Assembly (NCBI GenBank): GCA_023417785.1
Contig: JAEZEH010000145.1
Location: 1-64,000, forward strand
Direction: 5' to 3'
DNA length: 64,000 bases
Source of the DNA: Bacteroidota bacterium
GTDB taxonomy: Bacteria > Bacteroidota > Bacteroidia > Cytophagales > Cyclobacteriaceae
In this document: piece by piece, positions 25,662 through 34,075 of the stretch
Position numbering within the stretch: the stretch's first letter is position 1
Layout: the number at the start of each line of letters is the position of its first letter
Notes under the pieces: generated by a model
What the model was told of the DNA's origin: nothing
The model's database searches: none
The model's input: only the letters and a program-made list of their open reading frames with translations
Position numbers and translations under genes: made by a program

Positions 25662-26405
25662 TCACGCTTCTTTTTTGACAAGAAACTGTTCGAGGTCTTT
25701 CAGGCTGAGTATGCCTTCGTAATAAGCTTTTCCAAAGATCACCGCGAATATTCCCATGTCATTCAAGCGCTTGATGTCGTCGACACCGCGGACCCCGCCG
25801 CTGGCCAGCACACAAAGATCAGGAAACCTGGTCAGGATTTCTTCATAGAAATCAAACGCAGGTCCTTCGAGAACCCCGTCGCGGGATACATCGGTGGACT
25901 TAACATACTTGAGGCCTTTGGAATAAAAGAACTCGAGATGTTCGAATAATCGCAGCTCCGCTTTTCGTTTCCAGCCGCGAAACAGTAACTCCTTGGTTTG
26001 ACGATTTACAACGTCTGCGCCAAGTGTCATTTTCTCGCGGCCGTAGGAGATAATCCACGATGCGAATAGTTCGGGATCTGTTACGGCAATACTAGCCGCA
26101 GTAATATAAAACGCACCGAATTCGTACGCTTTGATAATATCACCGTCGGTACTTATACCTCCTGTGAAATCAACTTTGAGATTTGTATGTCCGGCAATAG
26201 CTTCGAGCACATGCCAGTTTTTAGGCGAGCCTTTTTCAGCGCCATCGAGGTCCACCAGGTGGACTACTTCAACGCCGTGACCTTCAAAACGGCGAGCCAG
26301 GTCAAGAGGATTCTCATCATATGCTTTTTCGCTCGAAGGATCACCCTTGCGCATCTTCACAACTTTCCCTTTTCGTATTGCAATAGACGGAATTACCTGG
26401 ATCAT
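25662..26405 (-). CDS. HisA/HisF-related TIM-barrel protein lacking the HisA catalytic Asp
   Basis: This 247-residue (beta/alpha)8 barrel resembles HisA, the isomerase of histidine synthesis. Shared blocks are HLVDLDGAEKGSPKNW, the second-half catalytic STDVSRDGVLEG and LASGGVRGVDDI. The first strand, usually PA(I/L)DL with the catalytic base Asp, reads IPSIAIRKG, so that Asp is Ala9. The first-half phosphate site is also changed (DFTGGIST for VGGGVR). No other his gene is nearby. It is probably a paralogue with a different or lost reaction. Confidence 0.75.
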   Translation of the reverse strand: MIQVIPSIAIRKGKVVKMRKGDPSSEKAYDENPLDLARRFEGHGVEVVHLVDLDGAEKGSPKNWHVLEAIAGHTNLKVDFTGGISTDGDIIKAYEFGAFYITAASIAVTDPELFASWIISYGREKMTLGADVVNRQTKELLFRGWKRKAELRLFEHLEFFYSKGLKYVKSTDVSRDGVLEGPAFDFYEEILTRFPDLCVLASGGVRGVDDIKRLNDMGIFAVIFGKAYYEGILSLKDLEQFLVKKEA

Positions 26406-26559
26406 ACTGACTTCAATTGGTCGTGTTTGACAGCGAAGTTACTATGCAAAGCCGAAAATCCCTTATCTGTGACGAAAAACACGGTAAATTAAAATGGCTC
26501 TCGTTTTGCTGAAAACCACCTTCGCGCGGAAATGCGTATTTTAGCACAAAGCCAGCAAC

Positions 26560-28194
26560 ATGAGAAAAACATTTTTAACAAGTTTCTTTGCTTTTTTAGT
26601 CCCCCTCTTTCTCCTGGCACAGCAGCCAGTTCGGCGTTTACCGGGTGTTATCAATCATCCTTCAATCAATCTGTTTGCGCCGTTTATGAGTATGGATGGA
26701 AATGCAATAGTTTTTCTCTCCGACAATGGGCGTGAAGGTGAGTATTCGATTTCGTACACGTCACGGGAAAACGACTGGACCCCACCGGTTGACCTTCCAA
26801 AGCATATTAATAACCGATTGAACTTTACCCGGGGTTATGCCTTGAGCGCCGACGGGAAGAAATTATACTTTACCTCAGCGAAATCGCCGGTAATTGGCGG
26901 ATATGATATTTTTTTGACAGAGCTGAAAGGAAGCACATGGACTAATCCGGTGAATCCGGGCATGCCTGTGAACTCGACGACAAATGAAGGCTGTCCGTCG
27001 GTTAGTTCCGATGGGAATACGATGTACTTTATGCGCTGCGACAAGATGACTGCCGTGAACGCTGATGCCTGCAAGATCTTCCGGGTCACGAAAAAGTCGA
27101 ATGGGCAGTGGGACCATCCCGAAGAGCTTCCCGCGAATATCAACACCGGAAATTCACAGACCCCTCGAATCATGGCTGATGGAGAAACGCTTATTTTCTC
27201 TTCCGACAAAATGCCTGCAAACAAAGGGGGGATGGACCTCTATCTTACAAGATTTATTGAGGGAAAATGGCAGGACCCGATTCCGATGGATTTTATTAAC
27301 TCGGAAAGAGACGATCAATATGTTTCCGTGAATGCGCTGGGAAGGTATTTGCTGACCGAGGCGAAGGGCGCTCGCAATAACTGGGAGTTGACGGAATTTC
27401 TTATCCCGGCACACCTTCGACCTAAGGGTCTTATGAAAGTGGAGGGTACCGTTTCAGGTGGGCAAGGATATATTTCGGTGAAAGATGCGTTGACCAATAA
27501 ACGGGTCTACTCTGGGCGACCGGCACCGGACGGATCTTATTTTTTCTACTTGAAGGAGGGGAGTGTCTACGAGGTAGCGTTCGATCCTGAACAAAGTCTG
27601 AAAACGTTTCTGGTGAAGTCATTCGATCTCACCGGCGAGAAGATAGCACAAAGGGAAAAACTGGATGCTGTCTTAAAGGTTCCGGAGCCGGGAGACGACT
27701 TACTACTGGACGGAGTTGGGTTTGCGCCGAATTCCGCGCATATTTCCGCCGAATCGACCGATTATCTGAAGCGGTTGACACGTTTGGTAAAGGCTAATCC
27801 CAATCTCGGATTTGAGATACAGGTACTGTTTCAGGGATATCGTGAATCTGAAGATAATATCGACCCCGATCTCACGGAGCAATATATAATTGAAGAACCT
27901 GTTGATCAATACGAAGTGGTTACTTACGATAGTTTAGTCTTTGATGAAAGCAGGATTTCCACCGATTCGGTTACGGTGAATCTGGAAGCAGATACGATTC
28001 AAACCAGTTCTTACAGGGAGCGGATCATATATCACAATGACAGAACCAAAAAACAGTCGGAAGAAATTACCAATCACCTGATCTCAAACGGTGTGCCGGC
28101 TCACCAGCTTACGACCATGGTCAACGCCATTCCGGGGAGCGATGAAGCTCGCACAACGGTGCGTCTACGGGTGTTTCGTTTAGCGGATCGTTAA
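26560..28194 (+). CDS. PD40-repeat envelope protein with degenerate OmpA-like domain
   Basis: This 544-residue protein has a signal peptide (FFAFLVPLFLLAQ). A TolB/PD40-type propeller follows (about 35-280), with repeats such as GYALSADGKKLYFTS, CPSVSSDGNTMYFM and RIMADGETLIFSSD. A small beta domain comes next (about 290-380). The C terminus resembles OmpA, but about 60 residues are inserted and the GHTD-type peptidoglycan motif is missing. It is probably periplasmic and envelope-associated. The convergent DUF2911 gene overlaps its last 4 bases. Confidence 0.7.
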   Translation: MRKTFLTSFFAFLVPLFLLAQQPVRRLPGVINHPSINLFAPFMSMDGNAIVFLSDNGREGEYSISYTSRENDWTPPVDLPKHINNRLNFTRGYALSADGKKLYFTSAKSPVIGGYDIFLTELKGSTWTNPVNPGMPVNSTTNEGCPSVSSDGNTMYFMRCDKMTAVNADACKIFRVTKKSNGQWDHPEELPANINTGNSQTPRIMADGETLIFSSDKMPANKGGMDLYLTRFIEGKWQDPIPMDFINSERDDQYVSVNALGRYLLTEAKGARNNWELTEFLIPAHLRPKGLMKVEGTVSGGQGYISVKDALTNKRVYSGRPAPDGSYFFYLKEGSVYEVAFDPEQSLKTFLVKSFDLTGEKIAQREKLDAVLKVPEPGDDLLLDGVGFAPNSAHISAESTDYLKRLTRLVKANPNLGFEIQVLFQGYRESEDNIDPDLTEQYIIEEPVDQYEVVTYDSLVFDESRISTDSVTVNLEADTIQTSSYRERIIYHNDRTKKQSEEITNHLISNGVPAHQLTTMVNAIPGSDEARTTVRLRVFRLADR

Positions 28195-28745
28195 AATGAA
28201 AAGGGCATTGCTACAAGGGTCCGGTCCCATAGCATCACCATTTCGGCATCTTCACCCAATTTTTCGAAAGAAATAGTAAACTGCTCGAATTCCTGTTCGT
28301 GCTCAACTGACCGAACATCAACGGTAAGGATATCGCGTTCCGGGTTTCGGTTTGGCTCTCCCTTTGAGTTTACGCCCCATTGCCCGAATTCATTGTTGAA
28401 TATGATTGTCCAATGATCTTCACCGGGAATCGTCCATAACGAGTACTTGCCTCTGGGAAGCGTTTTTCCCTCGATAATAAGTTCCTTGTTGGTTTCAAAG
28501 GTCGTCGCCTCGTTTGCGCCGGTTCGCCAGATTTCGTTGTAGGGCACCAGACTGCCAAAAATTTCACGTCCCTTTTTGTATGGACGGTTGTAGAAAACCT
28601 GGATGGCAAGATCACCCGAGTTGAATTCTATTTTGTCTTCCGGGCTCCTCGATTTCTCCTGCCGCGTATTGAAAATCGAAACTCCCCATCCGAGGATTAT
28701 CAACAAAACGAGTGCAATACCGATAAAAATGAGAAATCTTCGCAT
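28191..28745 (-). CDS. DUF2911-family protein
   Basis: This 184-residue protein has one N-terminal helix (FLIFIGIALVLLIILGWGVSIF) that likely anchors it. A periplasmic beta domain follows. The conserved DUF2911 pattern is visible: YNEIWRTGANEATTFETNKE, GKTLPRGKYSLWTIPGEDHW and FNNEFGQWG. Members are common in Bacteroidota and have no known role. It converges on the PD40/OmpA-like gene. Confidence 0.8.
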   Translation of the reverse strand: MRRFLIFIGIALVLLIILGWGVSIFNTRQEKSRSPEDKIEFNSGDLAIQVFYNRPYKKGREIFGSLVPYNEIWRTGANEATTFETNKELIIEGKTLPRGKYSLWTIPGEDHWTIIFNNEFGQWGVNSKGEPNRNPERDILTVDVRSVEHEQEFEQFTISFEKLGEDAEMVMLWDRTLVAMPFSF

Positions 28746-28838
28746 AGGTGGCCGGAAAACTAAAAAAACAATTTTTTTGCGCGACTTGCAATAATTCTTG
28801 TATTGAGTCTATTTTTACGTTCTTAAACCAAAATAGTT

Positions 28839-28958
28839 ATGGATTTGTCCTGGTGGCCCTTTTGGGTAGTAGTGCTTCTCTTTATTCTTGCGATTGTTTC
28901 ACCCTGGGTGTTTCCGAACAAATCCGTTAGCAAGAACAAGCACGACAATAAGTTCTAG
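28839..28958 (+). CDS. 39-residue single-helix membrane protein
   Basis: This ORF begins at the ATG at 28839 and ends at a TAG at 28958. One transmembrane helix (WPFWVVVLLFILAIVSPWVF) is followed by a short Lys/Asn-rich tail. It stands alone between the divergently placed DUF2911 gene and the protease gene. A near -7 box TATTTTTA lies upstream. The hydrophobic helix plus basic tail is the usual shape of small membrane regulators or assembly factors, but I recognise no family. Confidence 0.55.
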   Translation: MDLSWWPFWVVVLLFILAIVSPWVFPNKSVSKNKHDNKF

Positions 28959-29114
28959 GTTTCGCTTCGTTTCCGGTTAAGGGACGGCTAAGACCTTTTT
29001 CGAATTCAACCATCCGCGGGGTCTGTACCGGCCGCGTGAACTTTCCTTTTTTGTGAAAACTTAATCCGCGGCGTTGCAACGTTTGCAGACCGTTTTTCTT
29101 AGTATATTCGAAAG

Positions 29115-30356
29115 GTGGGAAAGTTTTGTAAGCATCTCGGTCTGTTAACGTTTTTTGGTCTTGTTCTTTCGATAAGTACCAACGGTCAGACGCTTGGCTT
29201 TTCCATTACGGGCGGAAGGAACAAGGTTGAAATTCCTATTGAGGTTTACAACAATCTGGTGGTAGTACCGGTGGTTCTGAATGGCACCCTTCCACTGAAA
29301 TTTATTCTTGATACCGGGGTCCGAACGGCTATCCTTACTCAAAAATCCTTTAGCGACATTCTCAACCTTGCCTATACACGCAAGTACTCGATCACCGGGC
29401 CGGGCGGAGAAAAAACGGTTGATGCCTATGTCACCAACAACGTGTCATTAACATTGCCTGGAGTTGAGGGAAGGGGTCATGCCTTACTGGTTCTAGAGGA
29501 AGATTACCTGGAGCTAAGAAATTATCTTGGAACGGATGTGCACGGAATACTGGGTTATGAGTTGTTTAGCCGTTTTATTGTGGAAGTTGACTATGCAAGA
29601 AAAGTGCTTACCCTTTATTCGCCCTCAGGCTTCAAAAAGCGTCGAAAGTTTCAGGCAGTACCGATCCGGATTGAGGACACGAAGCCATATGCAATGGTCC
29701 CAATTGTGTTGCCTGGCGGCGTAAAGTTTGAGGCAAAGCTGCTGATGGATTCCGGCGCAAGCCATGCCCTCTTACTTGATCCACTGTCTGACGAACGGAT
29801 TGCTGTTCCCGCCAATACGGTGAGTAGCTCGATTGGCCGCGGACTCGGTGGGGAAATTATGGGTAAAGCGGGGAGAATTGAATTGCTTTCACTGGGGCGT
29901 TATAAGCTTTCAAGGGTGATAGCGAATTTTCCCGATCCCAATAGTTATAGTGACACGGCAACTTTTAGGGTATTCAGAAACGGTACCCTGGGCGGCGAAA
30001 TCATGAGCCGGTTTACAATAATTTATGATTTCCCAAATGAGATGCTATACCTGAAGAAAAACAGTGACTTCAAAAAGAAATTTCATTACAATCTCAGTGG
30101 TCTAACGGTAAAGTCAAAGGGAGCCAAACTCAACGTTTTTGAAATCACAGGCGTAAGGGATGGCTCCGAGGCAAACAAGGCCGGAATTCAGAAGGGCGAT
30201 GTGGTCCTTTCCATTAACGGTGTGGACGTTAGCCTCGTTGAACTAAACTACGTCCTTGGCATGCTCAACCGGAAGCCCGGGAAAAAGATTCGTATGGAGA
30301 TTTCCCGCGAAGGTGAGCGAATGAAAAAAGTGTTTGTCCTAACTGACCAGATCTAG
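29115..30356 (+). CDS. Aspartyl protease-family protein with PDZ domain
   Basis: This 413-residue exported protein has a signal peptide (LLTFFGLVLSISTNGQ) and two retropepsin-like lobes. The first has ILDTGVRTAIL with D66, the second LLMDSGASHALL with D212. A C-terminal PDZ domain (about 330-413) contains GDVVLSINGVDV. Two active-site Asp motifs in one chain suggest an intramolecular protease like eukaryotic pepsins. The start is GTG at 29115. The substrate is unknown. The next reverse-strand gene overlaps its end by 18 bases. Confidence 0.75.
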   Translation: MGKFCKHLGLLTFFGLVLSISTNGQTLGFSITGGRNKVEIPIEVYNNLVVVPVVLNGTLPLKFILDTGVRTAILTQKSFSDILNLAYTRKYSITGPGGEKTVDAYVTNNVSLTLPGVEGRGHALLVLEEDYLELRNYLGTDVHGILGYELFSRFIVEVDYARKVLTLYSPSGFKKRRKFQAVPIRIEDTKPYAMVPIVLPGGVKFEAKLLMDSGASHALLLDPLSDERIAVPANTVSSSIGRGLGGEIMGKAGRIELLSLGRYKLSRVIANFPDPNSYSDTATFRVFRNGTLGGEIMSRFTIIYDFPNEMLYLKKNSDFKKKFHYNLSGLTVKSKGAKLNVFEITGVRDGSEANKAGIQKGDVVLSINGVDVSLVELNYVLGMLNRKPGKKIRMEISREGERMKKVFVLTDQI

Positions 30357-30827
30357 CCGTTTGGCCGGCCTGCTGAACAGCTTGCCCTTCTGCTGGTAAA
30401 GACCTTTAAGCAATTTCTGCGTTCGCTTCAACCGAATTGAATTCTTTATGGCACTATACAATGATTCCGGAGACAAATTCTGCTTCAGAAGATAATCCAG
30501 AATTCCGGCCGAGGGTAAAATCTCCCGATAGTTGGAGTTTTTCAGGACCGTTATGGGAACATTCCGCGTCTTTTTCGTCGCCGATAACGTATTGATTGTT
30601 TCAAGTAATTCCGTATTCCCCAAATTGTCATCAATGAGTATAAAATTGGGATTAAATGTAGAAAGCCGTTCCACGGTAGAACGGATGTCAAAGGCAATTT
30701 CGGTAACGACTTTTCTTTTCTTTACCCGATGAAGCTTTTCCAGAACAGCTCCCATTTCAATAGGATTGTTTCCAACCAACAGAACATGCAAAGGTTGATT
30801 CGAAGATTTTGAGAATATAGATTTCAT
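30339..30827 (-). CDS. Receiver-like protein with a degenerate acidic pocket
   Basis: This 162-residue protein has the fold pattern of a response-regulator receiver: LHVLLVGNNPIEMG, ILIDDNLG and VPITVLKNSNY. The phosphoacceptor-equivalent D66 and the lysine are present. The usual acidic pair (DD) is Gly19-Asn20, so Mg-dependent phosphorylation may fail. A basic C-terminal tail follows. I chose the ATG at 30827 over the TTG two codons upstream. There is no output domain and no histidine kinase nearby. It overlaps the protease gene's end by 18 bases. Confidence 0.6.
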   Translation of the reverse strand: MKSIFSKSSNQPLHVLLVGNNPIEMGAVLEKLHRVKKRKVVTEIAFDIRSTVERLSTFNPNFILIDDNLGNTELLETINTLSATKKTRNVPITVLKNSNYREILPSAGILDYLLKQNLSPESLYSAIKNSIRLKRTQKLLKGLYQQKGKLFSRPAKRLDLVS

Positions 30828-30947
30828 AGCCAACTCAGGATTTAAAGGTATATTAACGAGACTTGTTCGTCGTAGTATACACGGTAAAGAAAATATTGTG
30901 CCACCGGCAGTTTCAATCCGTAGTATTTTTACTCTTAACGAAAAGAA

Positions 30948-32060
30948 ATGAAGTCCGTTTCGATTCTAGGCGGAGGAATAGCCGGATTACTCACCGCAAT
31001 TCAGCTGGCAGAAGCGGGGATTCCCTGCACTCTTTTTGAAAAAAAAACCTATCCCTTTCATCGCGTTTGCGGCGAGTATGTCTCTAATGAAGCAGTCCCG
31101 TTTCTGGAGTCGCTGAACCTTTATCCATCATCGTACAACCCCGTAACAGTCAGCAAGTTTATGCTAAGTTCCGTAGCGGGAAGAAGCGTGGAGACGTCGC
31201 TGGACCTTGGCGGCTTCGGAATCAGCAGATATACTTTTGATCATTTTCTTTATGAAAAAGCCGTCTCGGCAGGAGTAACGGTGCTGCTTAATACCATGGT
31301 TGAAAGTGTCGGGTTTTTGGGTAACTCGTTTACGATCTCTACCCGACAAAAAGAGTATGAAAGCGATGTGGTCGTCGCGGCACATGGCAAGCGATCCGGG
31401 CTGGATGCAAAAATGCAACGTGAATTCATCAGAAAGCGCTCTCCGTATCTGGGTGTGAAATACCATGTGCGGTACGAACATCCCCGGGACCTGGTAGCGC
31501 TGCATAATTTTCCCGGCGGATATTGCGGTATTAATTGCGTGGAGAACAACATGGTAAACCTATGTTATCTTGTTCAACGTGATAAACTTAAGGCCTCCGG
31601 TTCCATAGCAGAGATGGAGGAAAAGGTTTTATTTCGAAACCCGCTGCTAAAGGAGATTTTTCGCAATGCAGAATTTGTCTTTTCAAAACCGGAGACCATC
31701 AATGAAATATCATTTGAAACGAAACGTCCGGTGGAGAATCACTTGCTAATGGTCGGTGATTCGGCCGGGATGATTACCCCGTTGTGTGGTAACGGAATGG
31801 CAATGGCCATGCACGCGTCGTTGATTGCCAGCCGTATTGTAAAACAGTTTTGTGTCGACTCTTCGTACTCCCGTTCGCGGATGGAAGAGGATTACGCAAA
31901 TCAATGGAGGCAAGCGTTTCGCTATCGTCTATGGATGGGCCGGCAGATTCAGAATCTTTTCGGATCCGAACGTACTTCTGCGTGGGCCGTGAAGCTCATG
32001 GGGAACAAAACGTTCGCCAAAGCAATAATCAAGAACACACATGGCCAACCCTTCAGGTAA
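30948..32060 (+). CDS. FAD-dependent oxidoreductase, geranylgeranyl-reductase/monooxygenase type
   Basis: This 370-residue flavoprotein has an N-terminal FAD motif LGGGIAGLLTAIQLAEAG, residues 7-24. Then comes VCGEYVSNEAV, then the second FAD motif LMVGDSAGMITPLCGNGM, residues 260-290. These are typical of the geranylgeranyl reductase/FAD monooxygenase family. It could reduce isoprenoid double bonds or hydroxylate an aromatic ring. The type III PKS, methyltransferase and UbiA genes nearby favour a step in an aromatic or quinone pathway. Substrate and reaction are inferred. Confidence 0.8.
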   Translation: MKSVSILGGGIAGLLTAIQLAEAGIPCTLFEKKTYPFHRVCGEYVSNEAVPFLESLNLYPSSYNPVTVSKFMLSSVAGRSVETSLDLGGFGISRYTFDHFLYEKAVSAGVTVLLNTMVESVGFLGNSFTISTRQKEYESDVVVAAHGKRSGLDAKMQREFIRKRSPYLGVKYHVRYEHPRDLVALHNFPGGYCGINCVENNMVNLCYLVQRDKLKASGSIAEMEEKVLFRNPLLKEIFRNAEFVFSKPETINEISFETKRPVENHLLMVGDSAGMITPLCGNGMAMAMHASLIASRIVKQFCVDSSYSRSRMEEDYANQWRQAFRYRLWMGRQIQNLFGSERTSAWAVKLMGNKTFAKAIIKNTHGQPFR

Positions 32061-32123
32061 AACGTATTTTGCATATACCGTTAAAATAGTATCTTCCATC
32101 CTACTAAATCTAAACCATTCGTC

Positions 32124-33116
32124 ATGCATCAGGAAAAAAACAGGAGGGACTTTCTGAAGTCTCTGGGCCTTCTAACATTTGGCGCGACCGCAGGTTCCGC
32201 TTTCTTGTCATCGTGCACCTCGAAGCCGGGTGAATCTGCCGGAACCGCTGACACCACCTCCACTGAGGGTGTAGCGTCGAAATCACCTTTTTTCAAGATT
32301 TCTTTAGCCGAATGGTCTTTGCATAAAACGCTGTTTGATGGAAAGCTCACCAACCTCGACTTTCCGCTGAAGGCGAAAAATGATTTCGGAATTACAGGGG
32401 TGGAATACGTCAACCAGTTTTTCAAAGATAAGGCACAGGATCAGGCCTACCTGGGGGATCTCAAACAGCGCTGCGATGATAACGGCATCACCAGCGTTCT
32501 TATCATGGTCGATGGGGAAGGAAACCTCGGTGAACTGGATGCTACTAAACGAAACGCCGCAGTAGATAATCATAAGAAGTGGGTAGACGCAGCAAAGTTT
32601 CTCGGCTGCCATTCCATACGGGTTAACGCTTATGGTGAAGGCACAGCTGAAGATGTGGCGCGTGCCGCAACGGAAGGCCTGCGTGCACTTTCCGAATTTG
32701 CAAAGCCACAGAACATCAATGTCATCGTAGAGAATCACGGGGGCTTTTCCTCAAATGGCGAATGGCTCGCATCGGTAATCAGCAACACCCGGATGGACAA
32801 TTGCGGGACCCTTCCAGATTTCGGTAACTTCTGTATTCGCCGTGGCGAAGGCTATAGTTGCCAGGAGTGGTACGACAGATATAAAGGCACAAGCGAAATG
32901 ATGCCATTTGCAAAAGGCGTAAGCGCCAAGGCTAACGACTTCGATGAGAACGGCAATTGCGTCGAAACTGACTACGACAAGATGATGCGAATCGTTAAAG
33001 AAGCGGGTTATTCGGGGTGGGTTGGCATCGAATATGAAGGTAGCAAGCTTTCTGAGGACGAAGGTATCAGGGCAACCAAGGCTTTGCTTGAACGGGTTGG
33101 TGCTTCCCTCGGGTGA
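32124..33116 (+). CDS. Sugar phosphate isomerase/epimerase-like lipoprotein
   Basis: This 330-residue protein has a Tat-type signal (RRDFLKSLG), and a lipobox FLSSC follows, so the mature protein is probably lipidated and exported folded. The body is a TIM barrel of the sugar phosphate isomerase/epimerase (AP-endonuclease-like) family: FKISLAEWSL, RVNAYGEG, VIVENHGG and WVGIEYEG. The acidic and histidine residues in ENHGG and GIEYEG fit its metal site. Neighbours are polyketide genes, so it may or may not belong to that pathway. Confidence 0.8.
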   Translation: MHQEKNRRDFLKSLGLLTFGATAGSAFLSSCTSKPGESAGTADTTSTEGVASKSPFFKISLAEWSLHKTLFDGKLTNLDFPLKAKNDFGITGVEYVNQFFKDKAQDQAYLGDLKQRCDDNGITSVLIMVDGEGNLGELDATKRNAAVDNHKKWVDAAKFLGCHSIRVNAYGEGTAEDVARAATEGLRALSEFAKPQNINVIVENHGGFSSNGEWLASVISNTRMDNCGTLPDFGNFCIRRGEGYSCQEWYDRYKGTSEMMPFAKGVSAKANDFDENGNCVETDYDKMMRIVKEAGYSGWVGIEYEGSKLSEDEGIRATKALLERVGASLG

Positions 33117-33119
33117 ATG

Positions 33120-34013
33120 CTAAAGAAATAGCTGAAGCAAGCTGGTTCGATCAAGGAAAAAAAATACAAAGAATACATTCAGACAGGAGGCTGACAATGC
33201 AGTCAGCCACATTGTTTGGGTGTAGTTTGCCTCGCTTTCGTTTCGGTAAACACGAACAAACCAGACTCCAAAAAAAACCACAACCGGCAGCAGCGTTAGC
33301 AGGAAGGCAAGTCCGTAAGTCGCACTGAAAAGGCGGGCAAAGTAGACGAAGAAGCCTGCGGCTACAATCGCAAACACAGCGCCGACAAAGTAAAAAGTGC
33401 CACGAATCCCAAGAAGTATGCTTAGCGTACGATCTCCGCGGGCGGCATCTTCGTCATGCTGGTAAACCTGAGTTACCGGGTAGTTTGCCCAAAGCATCAC
33501 GGTCGTAAGTATCCCCCCTATAATCACTTCGTCTTTCAATGCGTTGACAACCGAAAAATCATTAAGACCGATGTAGCACATCACAAAGGTGAAGATTCCC
33601 TGAAAGATCCCGGTTATTAACCAGGCCGTAATGGCATACTTTTTTAACCGTATTGATGGATGGCTGTAGGCCTTCGACACCAGGCCATAAACCACCAGCA
33701 TGACGGCAAACTCATAGTTAATAAAAACAAGTCCGAGGACGACGGCGATTAAGTCAAAAAGAAGCGCCAGGAAATACAGTTCTTTCTTTACCGGAGGTGG
33801 GTTCTTTAGTATACCAATACTTCCCTTGTCTTTGTCGAAGTAACTGTTGAATGCATTACTAGCCGGGTAAAGGAAGAAATGGAGTATAATAAATGTCCAG
33901 AGGATATTCCGGCCGTTGAGGTTGGGTGATATCGAAAGGCTGAACAGGAAAATAGGAAGCAGGAAGTATGAAAAGGGTATCCTTAAATGCAGCCATGACG
34001 ATCTCGATATCAT
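33120..34013 (-). CDS. UbiA-family prenyltransferase
   Basis: This 297-residue inner-membrane protein has about eight to nine helices. The first Asp-rich motif is NSYFDKDKG (about 54-62) and the second is YQHDEDAARGDRT (about 184-196). These are the metal-diphosphate sites of UbiA-type enzymes that prenylate aromatic or quinone precursors. The stop is 3 bases from the stop of the Tat-type lipoprotein gene, and the start faces away from the polyketide synthase. An exact -7 box is 20 bases upstream. A role in prenylating the polyketide product is a context inference. Confidence 0.85.
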   Translation of the reverse strand: MISRSSWLHLRIPFSYFLLPIFLFSLSISPNLNGRNILWTFIILHFFLYPASNAFNSYFDKDKGSIGILKNPPPVKKELYFLALLFDLIAVVLGLVFINYEFAVMLVVYGLVSKAYSHPSIRLKKYAITAWLITGIFQGIFTFVMCYIGLNDFSVVNALKDEVIIGGILTTVMLWANYPVTQVYQHDEDAARGDRTLSILLGIRGTFYFVGAVFAIVAAGFFVYFARLFSATYGLAFLLTLLPVVVFFGVWFVRVYRNESEANYTQTMWLTALSASCLNVFFVFFFLDRTSLLQLFL

Positions 34014-34032
34014 AGTTGGTAGGTCAATATAA

Positions 34033-34040
34033 CAAAGCTA
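34033..34040 (-). promoter_or_regulatory. Predicted -7 promoter box of the UbiA gene
   Basis: TAGCTTTG on the reverse strand matches TAnnTTTG exactly, about 20 bases before the ATG at 34013. It lies in the 62-base gap that separates this gene from the divergent PKS gene. Confidence 0.5.
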
Positions 34041-34075
34041 CCCAATTTTAGGGTTTATAAAGAATTGCACTCCGA

